A stretch of DNA of 64,000 nt from an uncultured Collinsella sp. (GCA_937925715.1 CALAMG010000002.1:62001-126000), one strand, 5' to 3'. Shown: positions 27,201 to 35,102, counted from the first letter of the stretch. Program-made: numbers and translations. The notes: generated from the letters alone by a model not told the origin.

Positions 27201-28112
27201 TTACGCCACCTCGCCTTCCCGATCGGCATTCTCGTTGATTCCGGCGACCTCGGCCATATAGGCCTCGCAGCACGCCTTGGCGACGGCGCGGACGCGCAGA
27301 ATGTAGTTGGCGCGCTCGACTGCGGACAGCGCACCGCGGGCATCGAGCAGGTTGAAGGCGTGGCTGCACTTCATGACGCAGTCATATGCCGGCAGCGGCA
27401 GCTTGCGCTCCAGGCAGGAGTGGCACTCGGCCTCGTAGTCGTCAAACTTCTGACGCATCATCTCGACGTTGGCGACCTCAAAGTTGTAAGCGCTGAACTC
27501 GCGCTCGTTCTCCAGGAACACGTCGCCGTAGGTCATGGGCGTGCCGTCGGGCAGGTAGCTCCACACCAGGTCGTAGACCGAGTTGACGCCCTGGGCGTAC
27601 ATGGCGATACGCTCCAGGCCATAGGTGATCTCGACGGGCACGGGATCGACCTCGATGCCGCCCACCTGCTGGAAGTACGTAAACTGCGTGACCTCCATGC
27701 CGTTGAGCCAGACCTCCCAGCCAAGACCCCAGGCGCCGAGCGTCGGGCTCTCCCAGTCGTCCTCGACAAAGCGGACGTCATGGTCGTTGGGGTCCAGGCC
27801 AATGGCGGCCAGCGAACCCAGGTAGAGCTCCTGGGCGTTGACCGGCGAGGGCTTGATGAGCACCTGGAACTGATAGTAGTGCTGCATGCGGTTGGGGTTC
27901 TCGCCGTAGCGGCCGTCGGCGGGACGGCGGCAGGGCTGTGCATAGCAGGTGCGCCACTCGGCGGGACCGAGCGAACGCAGCGTGGTCGCGGTATGGAAGG
28001 TACCGGCACCGACCTCGGAGTCATAGGGCTGCATAATGACGCAGCCCTGCTCGCCCCAGTACTGCTGGAGGCGCAGGATGATGTCTTGGAAGGAAAGCGA
28101 TGAAGCGTTCAT
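27201..28112 (-). CDS. glyQ: Glycyl-tRNA synthetase alpha subunit
   Basis: The catalytic class II subunit of the alpha2-beta2 GlyRS, at 303 residues. It contains SFQDIILRLQQYWGEQGCVI at the N-terminus, QPYDSEVGAGTFHTATTLRS, the RYGENPNRMQHYYQFQVLIKPSP motif-2 region and GIEVDPVPVEITYGLERIAMY as motif 3. ATG at 28112 lies behind GAGGGGATATTAGAGGC. Only about 60 bases separate it from lepB; a TATAGT at 28159-28164 (minus) is a possible -10. There is no room for a T-box leader. Confidence 0.97.
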   Translation of the reverse strand: MNASSLSFQDIILRLQQYWGEQGCVIMQPYDSEVGAGTFHTATTLRSLGPAEWRTCYAQPCRRPADGRYGENPNRMQHYYQFQVLIKPSPVNAQELYLGSLAAIGLDPNDHDVRFVEDDWESPTLGAWGLGWEVWLNGMEVTQFTYFQQVGGIEVDPVPVEITYGLERIAMYAQGVNSVYDLVWSYLPDGTPMTYGDVFLENEREFSAYNFEVANVEMMRQKFDDYEAECHSCLERKLPLPAYDCVMKCSHAFNLLDARGALSAVERANYILRVRAVAKACCEAYMAEVAGINENADREGEVA

Positions 28113-28171
28113 GCCTCTAATATCCCCTCGTCGAAACGATTACACGGTTAGGTACTGTACTATAGCGGTTT

Positions 28172-28735
28172 TTAATCGATAGCGCCGATACGGTTGAGCG
28201 GCCAGTAGCGCACTAGCGCCACGGCGATCAAGTCGGAGCGGTCGACCGGGCCAAAGTAGCGGGAGTCAGCAGAGTTCTCGCGGTTGTCGCCCATCACCCA
28301 CACACAGTCGTCAGGGACGGTGTAGGGATAGCTCACCTGAGCGCCGGGCGCCTGGACCGAAAGCGGCCAGCTCATGCCGGTCGTATAGTCCTCGTCGAGC
28401 GCCTGGCCGTCAACGACGACCTTGCCGTCCTGCAGGTCGACCGTCTGGCCGGCCGCGGCGATGACGCGCTTGACCAGCACGTCGTGCTCAGATGTACCAT
28501 CGGGGTTGTGGAACACCACAATATCGCCCTGTTTGACAGGCTGGCCGAGCTCAAGGCTCACCTTCTGCGCCAGGATCTGGTCGCCGATCTCGATCGTGGA
28601 CTCCATGGAACCGGTGGGCACCACAAAGGGCTCGACCACAAACGTGCGAATCACGAAGGTGGCGGCGAGCGCGATCGCAACGATTACGATCCACTCAAAG
28701 GCGCCCCTCAGGGCAGAATGCTGCGATGGAACCAT
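28172..28735 (-). CDS. lepB: Signal peptidase I
   Basis: This membrane-bound Ser/Lys protease removes signal peptides from exported proteins. The 187-residue product has one N-terminal membrane helix (about residues 13-31), catalytic Ser43 in VPTGSMESTI, general-base Lys89 in HDVLVKRVIAAAGQ and the box-E motif VMGDNRENSADSRYFGPV. The usual Pro after the Glu of SMEP is Ser here. ATG at 28735 (GAGGAG 5 bases upstream) discards a long nonsense N-terminal reading. It overlaps the ribosome-assembly operon with trmD. Confidence 0.95.
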   Translation of the reverse strand: MVPSQHSALRGAFEWIVIVAIALAATFVIRTFVVEPFVVPTGSMESTIEIGDQILAQKVSLELGQPVKQGDIVVFHNPDGTSEHDVLVKRVIAAAGQTVDLQDGKVVVDGQALDEDYTTGMSWPLSVQAPGAQVSYPYTVPDDCVWVMGDNRENSADSRYFGPVDRSDLIAVALVRYWPLNRIGAID

Positions 28736-28737
28736 TC

Positions 28738-29496
28738 TCACTCCTCGCTCTGCGAATACGAAGCGTCCAGGATCTCCTGCGCGTACGCGCGCTCCTCGGG
28801 CGTAAGGTGTGCCGTCTCGATAAGATCGGGACGCCAGCGACAGGTACGCTCGATAGCGTTTTTGCGACGCCAGGCATCGACCTTGGCGTGGTCGCCGCTC
28901 ACGAGCACTGGAGGCACGCCCTCGCCATTGAACTCGGCGGGGCGGGTGTACTGCGCGTACTCGAGCAGGCCACCATCCTCGGCGGTCGAGAAGGACTCGT
29001 CCACGTTGCTCATCTCGTCGCCCAAGGCTCCAGGAATGAGCCGTACGACGGCATCGGCCACGACCATAGCGGGCAGCTCGCCGCCCGTGAGCACGTAGTC
29101 GCCAATCGACAGACGCTCGTCCGCATACGCATATGCGCGCTCGTCGACGCCCTCGTAACGGCTGCACACAAACAGCAGGCGCTCGCTTTTGAGCAGGCGC
29201 TCGGCCACATGCTGCGTAAAGGGCTCGCCGCAGGGGGTGAAGAACACCACGGTGGGCTTGGGACCCTCGGAGCTAATAGCCTCAATTGCCTCGGCAATGG
29301 GCTCAACCTTCATGAGCATACCCTGCCCGCCGCCATACGGCTCGTCATCGACGGTGCGATGGCGGTCGTGCGTCCAGTCGCGCAGGTTATACGCCTTAAA
29401 ATCAAAAAGGCCGGCCTTGCGGGCGCGGCCCAAAATCGACGTGGACATGACGGGCTCAAACATCTCGGGAAAGACCGAAAGGGTCTCAATCAGCAT
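28738..29496 (-). CDS. trmD: tRNA (guanine-N1)-methyltransferase
   Basis: TrmD methylates G37 next to the anticodon in tRNAs reading CUN, CCN and CGG, preventing frameshifts. The 252-residue protein is a SPOUT-fold (trefoil knot) enzyme with DEPYGGGQGMLMK, CSRYEGVDER and LSIGDYVLTGGELPAMV, then the C-terminal helical domain. AGGGAGG precedes the ATG. The gene order rpsP-khpA-rimM-trmD is widely conserved; rplS, often next, is elsewhere in this window. Confidence 0.97.
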   Translation of the reverse strand: MLIETLSVFPEMFEPVMSTSILGRARKAGLFDFKAYNLRDWTHDRHRTVDDEPYGGGQGMLMKVEPIAEAIEAISSEGPKPTVVFFTPCGEPFTQHVAERLLKSERLLFVCSRYEGVDERAYAYADERLSIGDYVLTGGELPAMVVADAVVRLIPGALGDEMSNVDESFSTAEDGGLLEYAQYTRPAEFNGEGVPPVLVSGDHAKVDAWRRKNAIERTCRWRPDLIETAHLTPEERAYAQEILDASYSQSEE

Positions 29497-29506
29497 GTTG
29501 TCCTCC

Positions 29507-30028
29507 CTACTTGTCCATATCGATCAGGCCGTCCATCACGTGGACGGAAATTGTTCCTGTGTCGGGAAGATCGAGCACAACCTGCTCGATCACGGGAATC
29601 AGTACCTCGCCGTACCGATCACCCTCGACAACCCAAACATCGTTAGCGGGCGTCGACATGATCTCGACGATCGTGCCGAGCGAACCGAACCGCTCGTCGA
29701 CCACCTCGCGACCCATCAGGTCGGTATAGGCAGCGTCGAGCGAATCGAGCTCAAAGTCGTCACGATTTGCCAGCACGTAGCATCCCGTGATGCCCTCGGC
29801 GGCCGTCAAGTCGTCAATGCCCTCAAACGAGACCAGATCGCCATCGCCCGTATCGGTGACGGACACGACCGTGCAAAAGCGGTCGCGCTTGAGCGCCGGC
29901 GGCGTCAGGGCGACGCGCATACCCGGCTCTAATACAGAAGGAAGCCCCCGCAGCGGCTGTGCGAGGACCTCCCCCTTCCTTCCGTGTGGCTTGACCACAC
30001 GGGCGATGTTTTTGTACTGGGACCTCAA
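29507..30028 (-). CDS. rimM: 16S rRNA processing protein RimM
   Basis: RimM helps mature the 30S head, binding S19. The 173-residue product has the family N-terminus NIARVVKPHGRKGEV and a C-terminal PRC-barrel (DLMGREVVDERFGSLGTIVEI, GEVLIPVIEQVVLDLP). The start is probably TTG at 30028, four bases after the khpA stop; its ribosome site (AGGA close to the codon) is poor, so translation may be coupled to khpA. The sequence ends VMDGLIDMDK, close to the usual GLLD ending. Confidence 0.92.
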   Translation of the reverse strand: MRSQYKNIARVVKPHGRKGEVLAQPLRGLPSVLEPGMRVALTPPALKRDRFCTVVSVTDTGDGDLVSFEGIDDLTAAEGITGCYVLANRDDFELDSLDAAYTDLMGREVVDERFGSLGTIVEIMSTPANDVWVVEGDRYGEVLIPVIEQVVLDLPDTGTISVHVMDGLIDMDK

Positions 30029-30032
30029 GGTC

Positions 30033-30317
30033 CTAGCCCAGAACCTCTACCTCGACAGCAGTGTCGAGGCGAGCGGCCAGTGCACGGGCGAGCGTGCGAA
30101 TGGCCTTGATGGTACGGCCACGACGGCCGATGACCTTAGCGACGTCATCCTCGGCGACCGAAACCTCAATCGTAGAGGCGTCGTCGCCATCGATGACCTC
30201 GAGGCTCACGGAATCCGGGTCGTCGACGATCTGAACAACGAGATATTCGACGAGATCAGCGATGCGATCTGAGAGCATTGCCTCACCCTCGAGCTGTGCA
30301 GCGTCAACCTCAGGCAC
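30033..30317 (-). CDS. khpA: KH-domain RNA-binding protein KhpA
   Basis: KhpA is a small single-KH RNA-binding protein which in gram-positives forms a pair with KhpB/Jag and affects cell size and RNA metabolism. The 94-residue protein shows LVEYLVVQIVDDPDSVSLEV and the KH GxxG motif as VIGRRGRTIKAIRTLARA. GTG at 30317 has GGAG 6-7 bases upstream and lies just after the rpsP stop; an ATG 13 codons further in (after GAGG) would give the typical 81 residues, so either start is possible. Confidence 0.92.
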   Translation of the reverse strand: MPEVDAAQLEGEAMLSDRIADLVEYLVVQIVDDPDSVSLEVIDGDDASTIEVSVAEDDVAKVIGRRGRTIKAIRTLARALAARLDTAVEVEVLG

Positions 30318-30320
30318 GAT

Positions 30321-30662
30321 TTACTCCTCGGCGCCCTCAGCGGCCTCAGCGGCAGCCTTAGCGGCCTCGGCCTCTTTGGCGAGCTGCTTCTTGGACTTCT
30401 TGACGACGGTCTCGGTCTTCTCGCCCTCGTTGGCGGCCTTGACCAGAGCGGCGACGGCGTCGGTGAGCTGAGCGCCCTTGGACTGCCAGTCGGCGATCTT
30501 CTCGAGGTCGAGGTTGATGGTCTTGGGGGCGGTCATCGGGTTGTAGCGGCCAACCTCCTCGATGATACGACCGTCACGCGGGGCGCGGGAATCGGCGACG
30601 ACGACACGGTAGTACGGACGCTTCTTAGCGCCGTGACGAGCAAGGCGAATCTTGACTGCCAA
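30321..30662 (-). CDS. rpsP: 30S ribosomal protein S16
   Basis: S16 is an early-assembly protein of the small subunit. The conserved start AVKIRLARHGAKKRPYYRVVVADSR is clear, followed by GRIIEEVGRYNPMT. The start is TTG at 30662, preceded by GGAGGAG, which gives 113 residues; the longer open frame adds non-homologous residues. After about residue 80 the protein carries a Lys/Ala/Glu-rich tail of some 30 residues not found in E. coli S16 (82 residues). A GCAGC/GCTGC hairpin precedes the ribosome site. Confidence 0.96.
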   Translation of the reverse strand: MAVKIRLARHGAKKRPYYRVVVADSRAPRDGRIIEEVGRYNPMTAPKTINLDLEKIADWQSKGAQLTDAVAALVKAANEGEKTETVVKKSKKQLAKEAEAAKAAAEAAEGAEE

Positions 30663-30791
30663 AGGAAACTCCTCCAACCAAGCAGCTTTAGGCTGCAACT
30701 ACAAACAAACAGTTGAACATAATACGCCATCGACGCGGGCAGGTGAAGTCCGTGAGACCAACTTCTTCGGTGTAGTCGAGGGCAAATCCAT

Positions 30792-30819
30792 ATCTTAGAC
30801 AAGAATTCGGGATTTGCAA
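30792..30819 (-). promoter_or_regulatory. Promoter of the rpsP-khpA-rimM-trmD operon
   Basis: TTGCAA (30814-30819) and TAAGAT (30792-30797) are 16 bases apart on the minus strand, giving a leader of about 125 bases. A second, weaker candidate has TATTAT at 30719-30724 with a poor -35. The dinB promoter lies back to back with it. Confidence 0.68.
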
Positions 30820-30851
30820 GCACATACACGCACCCCACATGAGCTGCGCGG

Positions 30852-30857
30852 TATACT
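30852..30857 (+). promoter_or_regulatory. -10 element of dinB, implying a leaderless transcript
   Basis: TATACT ends 6 bases before the first dinB ATG (30864), so the expected transcription start coincides with the initiation codon. No clear -35 hexamer is visible 17 bases upstream. Confidence 0.5.
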
Positions 30858-30863
30858 CATGAC

Positions 30864-32117
30864 ATGGAAAGACGCGAACATACATACGGTTATGAGGATG
30901 CCATGGGCGTCACGCCGCCTCCCTGGACGGGTCCGGCGGTGGGCCTCATGGACCTCGATGCGTTTTTTGCGAGCGTGGAGATGCTCGATCATCCCGAATG
31001 GCGCGGAAAGCCGCTCATCGTGGGCGGAGACGCCGATTCGCGTGGCGTCGTGTCCACGTGTTCGTATGAGGCGCGTCGTTTTGGCGTGCACTCTGCCATG
31101 GCCTCGGCCGAGGCGCGGCGCCTGTGCCCGCAGGCCATTTGGACGCATGGGCATTTTGATCGCTACCGCGAGGTGAGCGCGCAGGTCATGGCGATTCTCG
31201 CCGACGAGACCCCGCGCGTTGAGCGCGTATCCATCGACGAAGCCTTCATCGATATCACACCGGGTCGCTTTGCGCCCGAAGACCCGCTGCTGGTTGCGCG
31301 GCGTATAAGCGATCGCGTGGCAGAGCTGGGAGTGACGTGCTCCATTGGCGTGGGCTGCAACAAGACGGTCGCAAAGATCGCAAGCGAGCGGGATAAGCCG
31401 TTTGGGCTGACCATCGTGCGCCCCGGAACCGAGCAGCGCTTTTTGGCCGCGCTGCCGGTATCTGCCATGAGCGGCATCGGGCGCTCGGCCGAGGAACGAC
31501 TGCGCCGTATGCGCATCTACACCCTCGGCGAGCTATCGCGTGCACCGGAATCCACCTTGGCCTCTATTTTTGGCGTCAACGGCGAACGCATGCGCCAGCG
31601 TGCGCTAGGACTCGAAATCTCCGAAGTCACGAGTCTCGATGAAGGGCGCGAGGTCAAATCGGTCAGCAATGAACGCACCTTTGCGAAAGATTTGACTGAG
31701 CGTGGGGATATTGAGGCGGCGATTGCGCTGCTGGGCGAGTCAGTGGGACGCCGCCTGCGCCGTCAGGGACTAACGGGCGCCACGGTGACGCTCAAGCTCA
31801 AGTATTCGTATGGAAACGGTCGCTCGGCACAGCGCCGGCTGCCTCATCCGACCGACGATGAGAACATCTTCGTGGCTGTTGCACTTGAACTGCTCGACAA
31901 CATCTGGCAGGAAGGAATGCACGTTCGCTTAGCAGGCATCGGCATGAGCGACTTCGACCACCAAGGCGGGATCCAAACCGACCTGTTCTGCGAAGTCGAC
32001 GACCGCGGAGCCCAATCGAGCGACCGTCGCGACCTCTCCGTCGCCATCGACGCCGTCCGAGACAAGTTCGGCGACACCGCCCTTTCCTTCGGCCGCCAAT
32101 CCCGCTTCAAAAACTAA
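30864..32117 (+). CDS. dinB: DNA polymerase IV (Y family)
   Basis: This error-prone translesion polymerase lacks proofreading. The 417-residue protein has the catalytic palm motifs LMDLDAFFASVE (about residues 28-39) and VSIDEAFIDIT (Asp-Glu), the CSYEARRFGVHSAM fingers region, the helix-hairpin-helix GIGRSAEERLRRM and a little-finger domain to about residue 365. A beta-clamp-type peptide (QTDLFCE) follows near the C-terminus. ATG at 30864 has no ribosome site but fits a leaderless message; an ATG at 30903 with GAGG upstream is the alternative. It is transcribed divergently from rpsP. No LexA-type operator was recognised. Confidence 0.93.
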   Translation: MERREHTYGYEDAMGVTPPPWTGPAVGLMDLDAFFASVEMLDHPEWRGKPLIVGGDADSRGVVSTCSYEARRFGVHSAMASAEARRLCPQAIWTHGHFDRYREVSAQVMAILADETPRVERVSIDEAFIDITPGRFAPEDPLLVARRISDRVAELGVTCSIGVGCNKTVAKIASERDKPFGLTIVRPGTEQRFLAALPVSAMSGIGRSAEERLRRMRIYTLGELSRAPESTLASIFGVNGERMRQRALGLEISEVTSLDEGREVKSVSNERTFAKDLTERGDIEAAIALLGESVGRRLRRQGLTGATVTLKLKYSYGNGRSAQRRLPHPTDDENIFVAVALELLDNIWQEGMHVRLAGIGMSDFDHQGGIQTDLFCEVDDRGAQSSDRRDLSVAIDAVRDKFGDTALSFGRQSRFKN

Positions 32118-32163
32118 TCTTTTTTGGACGGGGCTTTTTGCTGCCTTCCGTCCGACACGGCAT

Positions 32164-32290
32164 GGGTAGTCAATTTGGGACGGGGCTATTTTAGCTACCC
32201 CTATATCTCGGTTGAACTTCATCCCGGCCCACAATCATTCACCGTCAGGCAAGGGGTAGCTAAAATAGCCCCGTCCCAAATTGACTACCC
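32164..32290. repeat. Perfect 38-bp inverted repeat (paired REP units)
   Basis: The arm at 32164-32201 and the arm at 32253-32290 are exact reverse complements over 38 bases, with a 51-base spacer. Each arm contains the core TTGGGACGGGGCTATTTTAG and ends in GTAG/CTAC. The pair lies between dinB and the transposase and could form a long cruciform or RNA hairpin, possibly also terminating transcription from both sides. Confidence 0.9.
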
Positions 32291-32339
32291 CGGATGCCCG
32301 GTTTGGTGGCCGTAGCAAAATTACCCCGCCTGAAATGAG

Positions 32340-33089
32340 CTACTTTTCAACTTTGACTTTTTGAATCGTGCAGTGGCCGATGCCCGTGAGGCGCACGATC
32401 TGCTTGATCGAAAAGCCCTCGCTTTTGAGCTTGCGGATACAGTCATCACGCACGCCCTTTGGCAGAGCTTTGAGATGGTGAGGCTCGTAAGGTTTGAGCA
32501 ACGCCTGCGCAAACTCAAGCGCGTCAGCATCACTCACGTGAGCGCCATAACGGAAGCAATAGCCATTGGGCTCGCCCGAGGTGCTAAATGCAAAAAACCT
32601 CTGGGAATTCCCGAGCAACTCGAGCACGCAATCAGTCTTACAAATACCCGGATAGCCCATATACTCGCTAAAGCTGCTCCAGCGATAGAGCGAAGCAGTG
32701 TCAATTCTGGCTTTCGCAGGGTTATCGTGAATGTAACGAACGCAGTTGAGCAGCTGATCATCATCAAGAATCGGCACGCTCTTAAATCGATCCTGGAAGA
32801 GTGGACCCTTTCTGCCTGTCTTAGAATTGAAATACATGGCATACGCCGTCGTAATCGAATGCATGCAATCACTCAGATGAGCATGCTCGTCGTCAAGCAG
32901 AAGATGAATATGGTTATCCATAAGGCACCACGCGATGACATCAACTTTGAACTTCTGGCATTTCGAAGCAACCAGCCGAATTAAATAGAATCGATCATCC
33001 TCATCCTCAAATATCAGCTGACCACCACACCCCTTTTGAACGACATGATAAAAGCCATATTCAGAGATTTCTCGCGCAGTCCGAGTCAT
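32340..33089 (-). CDS. REP-associated tyrosine (Y1, HUH) transposase
   Basis: A 249-residue single-strand nuclease of the Y1/IS200-like HUH superfamily. The metal motif H-x-H is visible in WCLMDNHIHLLL (about residues 55-66), and the nucleophile Tyr is probably in SITTAYAMYFNSKTGRKGPL. The RFKSVPI and YIHDNPAKAR blocks are typical of RAYT proteins rather than of autonomous IS200/IS605 TnpA. A C-terminal helix-turn-helix (FSIKQIVRLTGIGHCTIQKV) follows. ATG at 33089 lies 8 bases after GGAGG. Codon use is more AT-rich than the neighbouring genes, suggesting transfer. Such enzymes bind and cut REP repeats; mobility of the gene itself is rarely seen. Confidence 0.85.
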   Translation of the reverse strand: MTRTAREISEYGFYHVVQKGCGGQLIFEDEDDRFYLIRLVASKCQKFKVDVIAWCLMDNHIHLLLDDEHAHLSDCMHSITTAYAMYFNSKTGRKGPLFQDRFKSVPILDDDQLLNCVRYIHDNPAKARIDTASLYRWSSFSEYMGYPGICKTDCVLELLGNSQRFFAFSTSGEPNGYCFRYGAHVSDADALEFAQALLKPYEPHHLKALPKGVRDDCIRKLKSEGFSIKQIVRLTGIGHCTIQKVKVEK

Positions 33090-33190
33090 ACGCATTCCCT
33101 CCTCTACAGATAAGAATTACGTTACCCGAGCCAGAGCAGAAAAAAAACGTACTGGGTGCGACAAATCGCGTTGTTCGGCGAACGGTAGGT

Positions 33191-33224
33191 GGTAGCTAAA
33201 AAAGCCCCGTCCCAAATTAGCTAC
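33191..33224. repeat. REP unit near the transposase start
   Basis: This copy has GGTAGCTAA at one end and TTAGCTAC at the other, with the core AGCCCCGTCCCAAATT between, so it can fold as an imperfect hairpin. It lies about 100 bases upstream of the transposase start. Confidence 0.8.
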
Positions 33225-33229
33225 TTTTG

Positions 33230-33273
33230 GGCAAAAGAAAGCCGGGCAGCTGCAAATGGTGCAACTGCCCGGC
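33230..33273 (-). terminator. Intrinsic terminator after rsfS
   Basis: A 9-bp GC-rich stem (33241-33249 with 33265-33273) with a further TGC/GCA pairing is followed on the minus strand by TTTCTTTTG. It ends the rplU-to-rsfS block and lies between two REP copies. Confidence 0.82.
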
Positions 33274-33283
33274 AAACGGATAA

Positions 33284-33310
33284 GGGTAGCTAAAAAAGCC
33301 CTGGCCCAAG
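33284..33310. repeat. Degenerate REP unit
   Basis: GGGTAGCTAAAAAAGCCC followed by a diverged TGGCCCAAG repeats the left half and core of the REP unit at 33191 in the same orientation. The right end is lost, 8 bases before the rsfS stop. Confidence 0.65.
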
Positions 33311-33317
33311 CAAAGCT

Positions 33318-33773
33318 CTAGAGGAGGTTGAGGGGGAGCTGGGGAGCGTCACCCCAGAGCTTTTCGAGGCGGTAGAAGTCGCGGGCTTCGGGAGTGAAAA
33401 CGTGGACGACAACCGAACCGTAGTCCATGAGCATCCAGGTCTTCTGCTCGCGGCCCTCGATGGAGAACGGATGCTCGCCGCAAGCCTCGGCGACCTTCTC
33501 CTCGATCTCGTCGACAATTGAATCGACCTGGCGGTTGTTGGCACCGGTGGCAAGCACAAAGTAGTCGCACACATCGGAAAGCTCGGTCAGGTCGAGCACC
33601 TGAACGTCCTCGCCCTTCTTGTCGTAGGCGGCCTGCGCGGCGGCGCGGGCGACATCCTCGGCGGCGACACCGCTCGCGGACAGCGAGGCGGCAGTGCGGT
33701 CGGACGTGGCGGCGAAGCTCTTGTGCTCCACGCCTTCAAGAATCTGCTCGTCGGTCATGGTCTCGTCGGCCAT
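33318..33773 (-). CDS. rsfS: Ribosomal silencing factor RsfS
   Basis: RsfS binds L14 and blocks subunit joining when nutrients are scarce. The conserved domain (about residues 40-150 of 151) shows VLDLTELSDVCDYFVLATGANNRQVDSI, KTWMLMDYGSVVVHVFTPEARDFYRLEKLWGD and the usual Pro/Leu ending. About 40 residues with Ser/Ala-rich helices precede it, whereas typical RsfS is 105-120 residues. ATG at 33773 has GAGG 6 bases upstream. It ends the obgE-nadD-yqeK-rsfS series. Confidence 0.93.
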   Translation of the reverse strand: MADETMTDEQILEGVEHKSFAATSDRTAASLSASGVAAEDVARAAAQAAYDKKGEDVQVLDLTELSDVCDYFVLATGANNRQVDSIVDEIEEKVAEACGEHPFSIEGREQKTWMLMDYGSVVVHVFTPEARDFYRLEKLWGDAPQLPLNLL

Positions 33774-33800
33774 GGAATACCTCTTTCTAGACAGCCCGAG

Positions 33801-34409
33801 CTAGCGCAGCTGGGCGTAATGGTTGTAAATCGTAATAGCCGTGGGATAAAGATAGCGCCCGGACTGGATCACATAGACCAGACCCTGCGCAAAACAGGAG
33901 AAGAACAACTCATCGAGCGTCGACTCCCCCACCATCTCGCGCAGGGCATGCGCATAGTCGCCGTGGCGGTTGGGCTCGATGGCATCGGCCACAAAGACCA
34001 CCATATCGAGCGGCGTCATGTCACAGGCACCCACGGTATGACGGTCGACAGCCTGGAAAACGGCCGGCGACAGTTCGGGAAAAAGCTGCGGAAGTTCATA
34101 GGCGGCAACAGGGCCATGCAAAAGCGGCGTCGCGGCGGAAGGAGAGCCGGCAATCTTAATGCCGTAATGCAGAGCGCGCGTAACCAGCTCGTCGTCGGAG
34201 AGCACTTTGTCCCAGTCGTGGATCAGACCGGCAGCAGCGGCATCTAAGCGGTCAACGCCGTAGACCTCGGCCAGATGAAGTGCGGTCTCGGCAACACCCA
34301 GCGAATGCACATAGCGCTTGCGCTTATCCTTCATGCGAACATCGAGCAGCTCTTGAATGCGCTTGAGCAGCGCGCGCTCATCGCCCTCAAACTGATCCTC
34401 TACCGACAA
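33801..34409 (-). CDS. yqeK: HD-domain hydrolase YqeK (probable diadenosine tetraphosphatase)
   Basis: The 202-residue protein is an HD-superfamily metal phosphohydrolase. YqeK members split Ap4A symmetrically into two ADP. Metal ligands are visible in VHSLGVAETALHLAEVYG, AAGLIHDWDK (His-Asp), LLHGPVAAY and AVDRHTVGA, followed by VFVADAIEPNRHG. The start is probably TTG at 34409, after GGGGG at 6 bases. It sits between nadD and rsfS, the standard order. Confidence 0.93.
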   Translation of the reverse strand: MSVEDQFEGDERALLKRIQELLDVRMKDKRKRYVHSLGVAETALHLAEVYGVDRLDAAAAGLIHDWDKVLSDDELVTRALHYGIKIAGSPSAATPLLHGPVAAYELPQLFPELSPAVFQAVDRHTVGACDMTPLDMVVFVADAIEPNRHGDYAHALREMVGESTLDELFFSCFAQGLVYVIQSGRYLYPTAITIYNHYAQLR

Positions 34410-34421
34410 CGTAGACCCCCA

Positions 34422-35099
34422 TCACTCAAAATCTTCTTGGCCCAAATCGGCATATAGCCTGCGTTTGCGAATGTAGCCGAGCACGGACTCGCTCGTAAGA
34501 TAGCGCACGCTCATACCGCGGGCAACACGCTTGCGAATGTTCGTCGAGCTGATCGCCAGCGCCGGAATCTGAATATAGCGCACGTCGAACGGCAGCCCCG
34601 ACTCTTTGATTCGGGCACGCGCCGTATCGATATCAAAGCCCGGTCGCGTCGCCGCAATAAAGGTAGCAAGCTCAGCGATTCGTTCGGCATCATGCCAAGT
34701 CACAATATCGATAATCGCGTCGGCGCCCGTAATAAAGTAGAGCTTTACCTGCGGCGGGTAAAAGTCGCGAAGGGCATGAAGCGTATCGGCCGTATAGGTT
34801 ACGCCCGGGCGGTCGATCTCGAACCGGCTCGCCAAAAAGGCCGGGTTCGCGGCGGTGGCGAGGACCGTCATGGCATAACGGTCCTCGGCAGGCGTAACCG
34901 GCTTGTCGAGCTTAAAGGCAGGAGAACCCGCCGGCATAAAGAGCACGGCATCCAAGTCGAGGGACTCACGCGCCTGCTCGGCGGTCACCAGGTGCCCGTA
35001 ATGGATGGGATCAAAGGTGCCACCCATAATGCCGAGCCTAAACTCCTGCCCGTCCTCTAGAGGAAGCTCGGGCAGACCGATTCCACCGCGCAGCGACAT
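34422..35099 (-). CDS. nadD: Nicotinate-nucleotide adenylyltransferase
   Basis: NadD adenylates nicotinate mononucleotide to deamido-NAD, an essential step of NAD synthesis. The 225-residue protein has the nucleotidyltransferase motif GIMGGTFDPIHYGHLVTAEQ around residues 23-42, FMPAGSPAFK, FITGADAI and the C-terminal ISSTNIRKRVARGMSVRYLT. About 20 residues precede the conserved strand. The ATG at 35099 is four bases from the obgE stop. Confidence 0.96.
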   Translation of the reverse strand: MSLRGGIGLPELPLEDGQEFRLGIMGGTFDPIHYGHLVTAEQARESLDLDAVLFMPAGSPAFKLDKPVTPAEDRYAMTVLATAANPAFLASRFEIDRPGVTYTADTLHALRDFYPPQVKLYFITGADAIIDIVTWHDAERIAELATFIAATRPGFDIDTARARIKESGLPFDVRYIQIPALAISSTNIRKRVARGMSVRYLTSESVLGYIRKRRLYADLGQEDFE

Positions 35100-35102
35100 G
35101 GC

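Larger units (their letters stand above)
32126..33310. mobile_element. REP/RAYT locus: transposase gene with flanking palindromic repeats
   Basis: The transposase gene at 32340-33089 is bracketed by at least four copies of a repeat of about 35 bases with the core TTGGGACGGGGCT and GTAG at its ends: an inverted pair on one side and two on the other. A degenerate core copy (GGACGGGGCTTTTTGC at 32126) overlaps the end region of dinB. The whole segment is richer in A and T than its surroundings. This is the typical layout of REP-associated tyrosine transposases. Confidence 0.6.

Noticed and set aside
25404..28103. An 899-codon open frame on the plus strand
   Set aside because: It is the reverse complement of glyS-glyQ, whose codons are unmistakable. 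The translated product has no family features, and such antisense frames are common in GC-rich DNA. The same applies to frames at 1463-3289 and 21960-23792 (+) and 53410-56283 and 56481-58073 (-).
28113..28171. T-box riboswitch upstream of glyQ-glyS
   Set aside because: Only 59 bases separate lepB and glyQ, too short for a T-box, and no specifier stem or TGGxACC-type motif is visible.
32340..33089. Autonomous IS200/IS605 insertion sequence
   Set aside because: There is no tnpB, the protein has RAYT-type features and a C-terminal HTH, and the flanks are REP-like palindromes rather than left/right IS ends.
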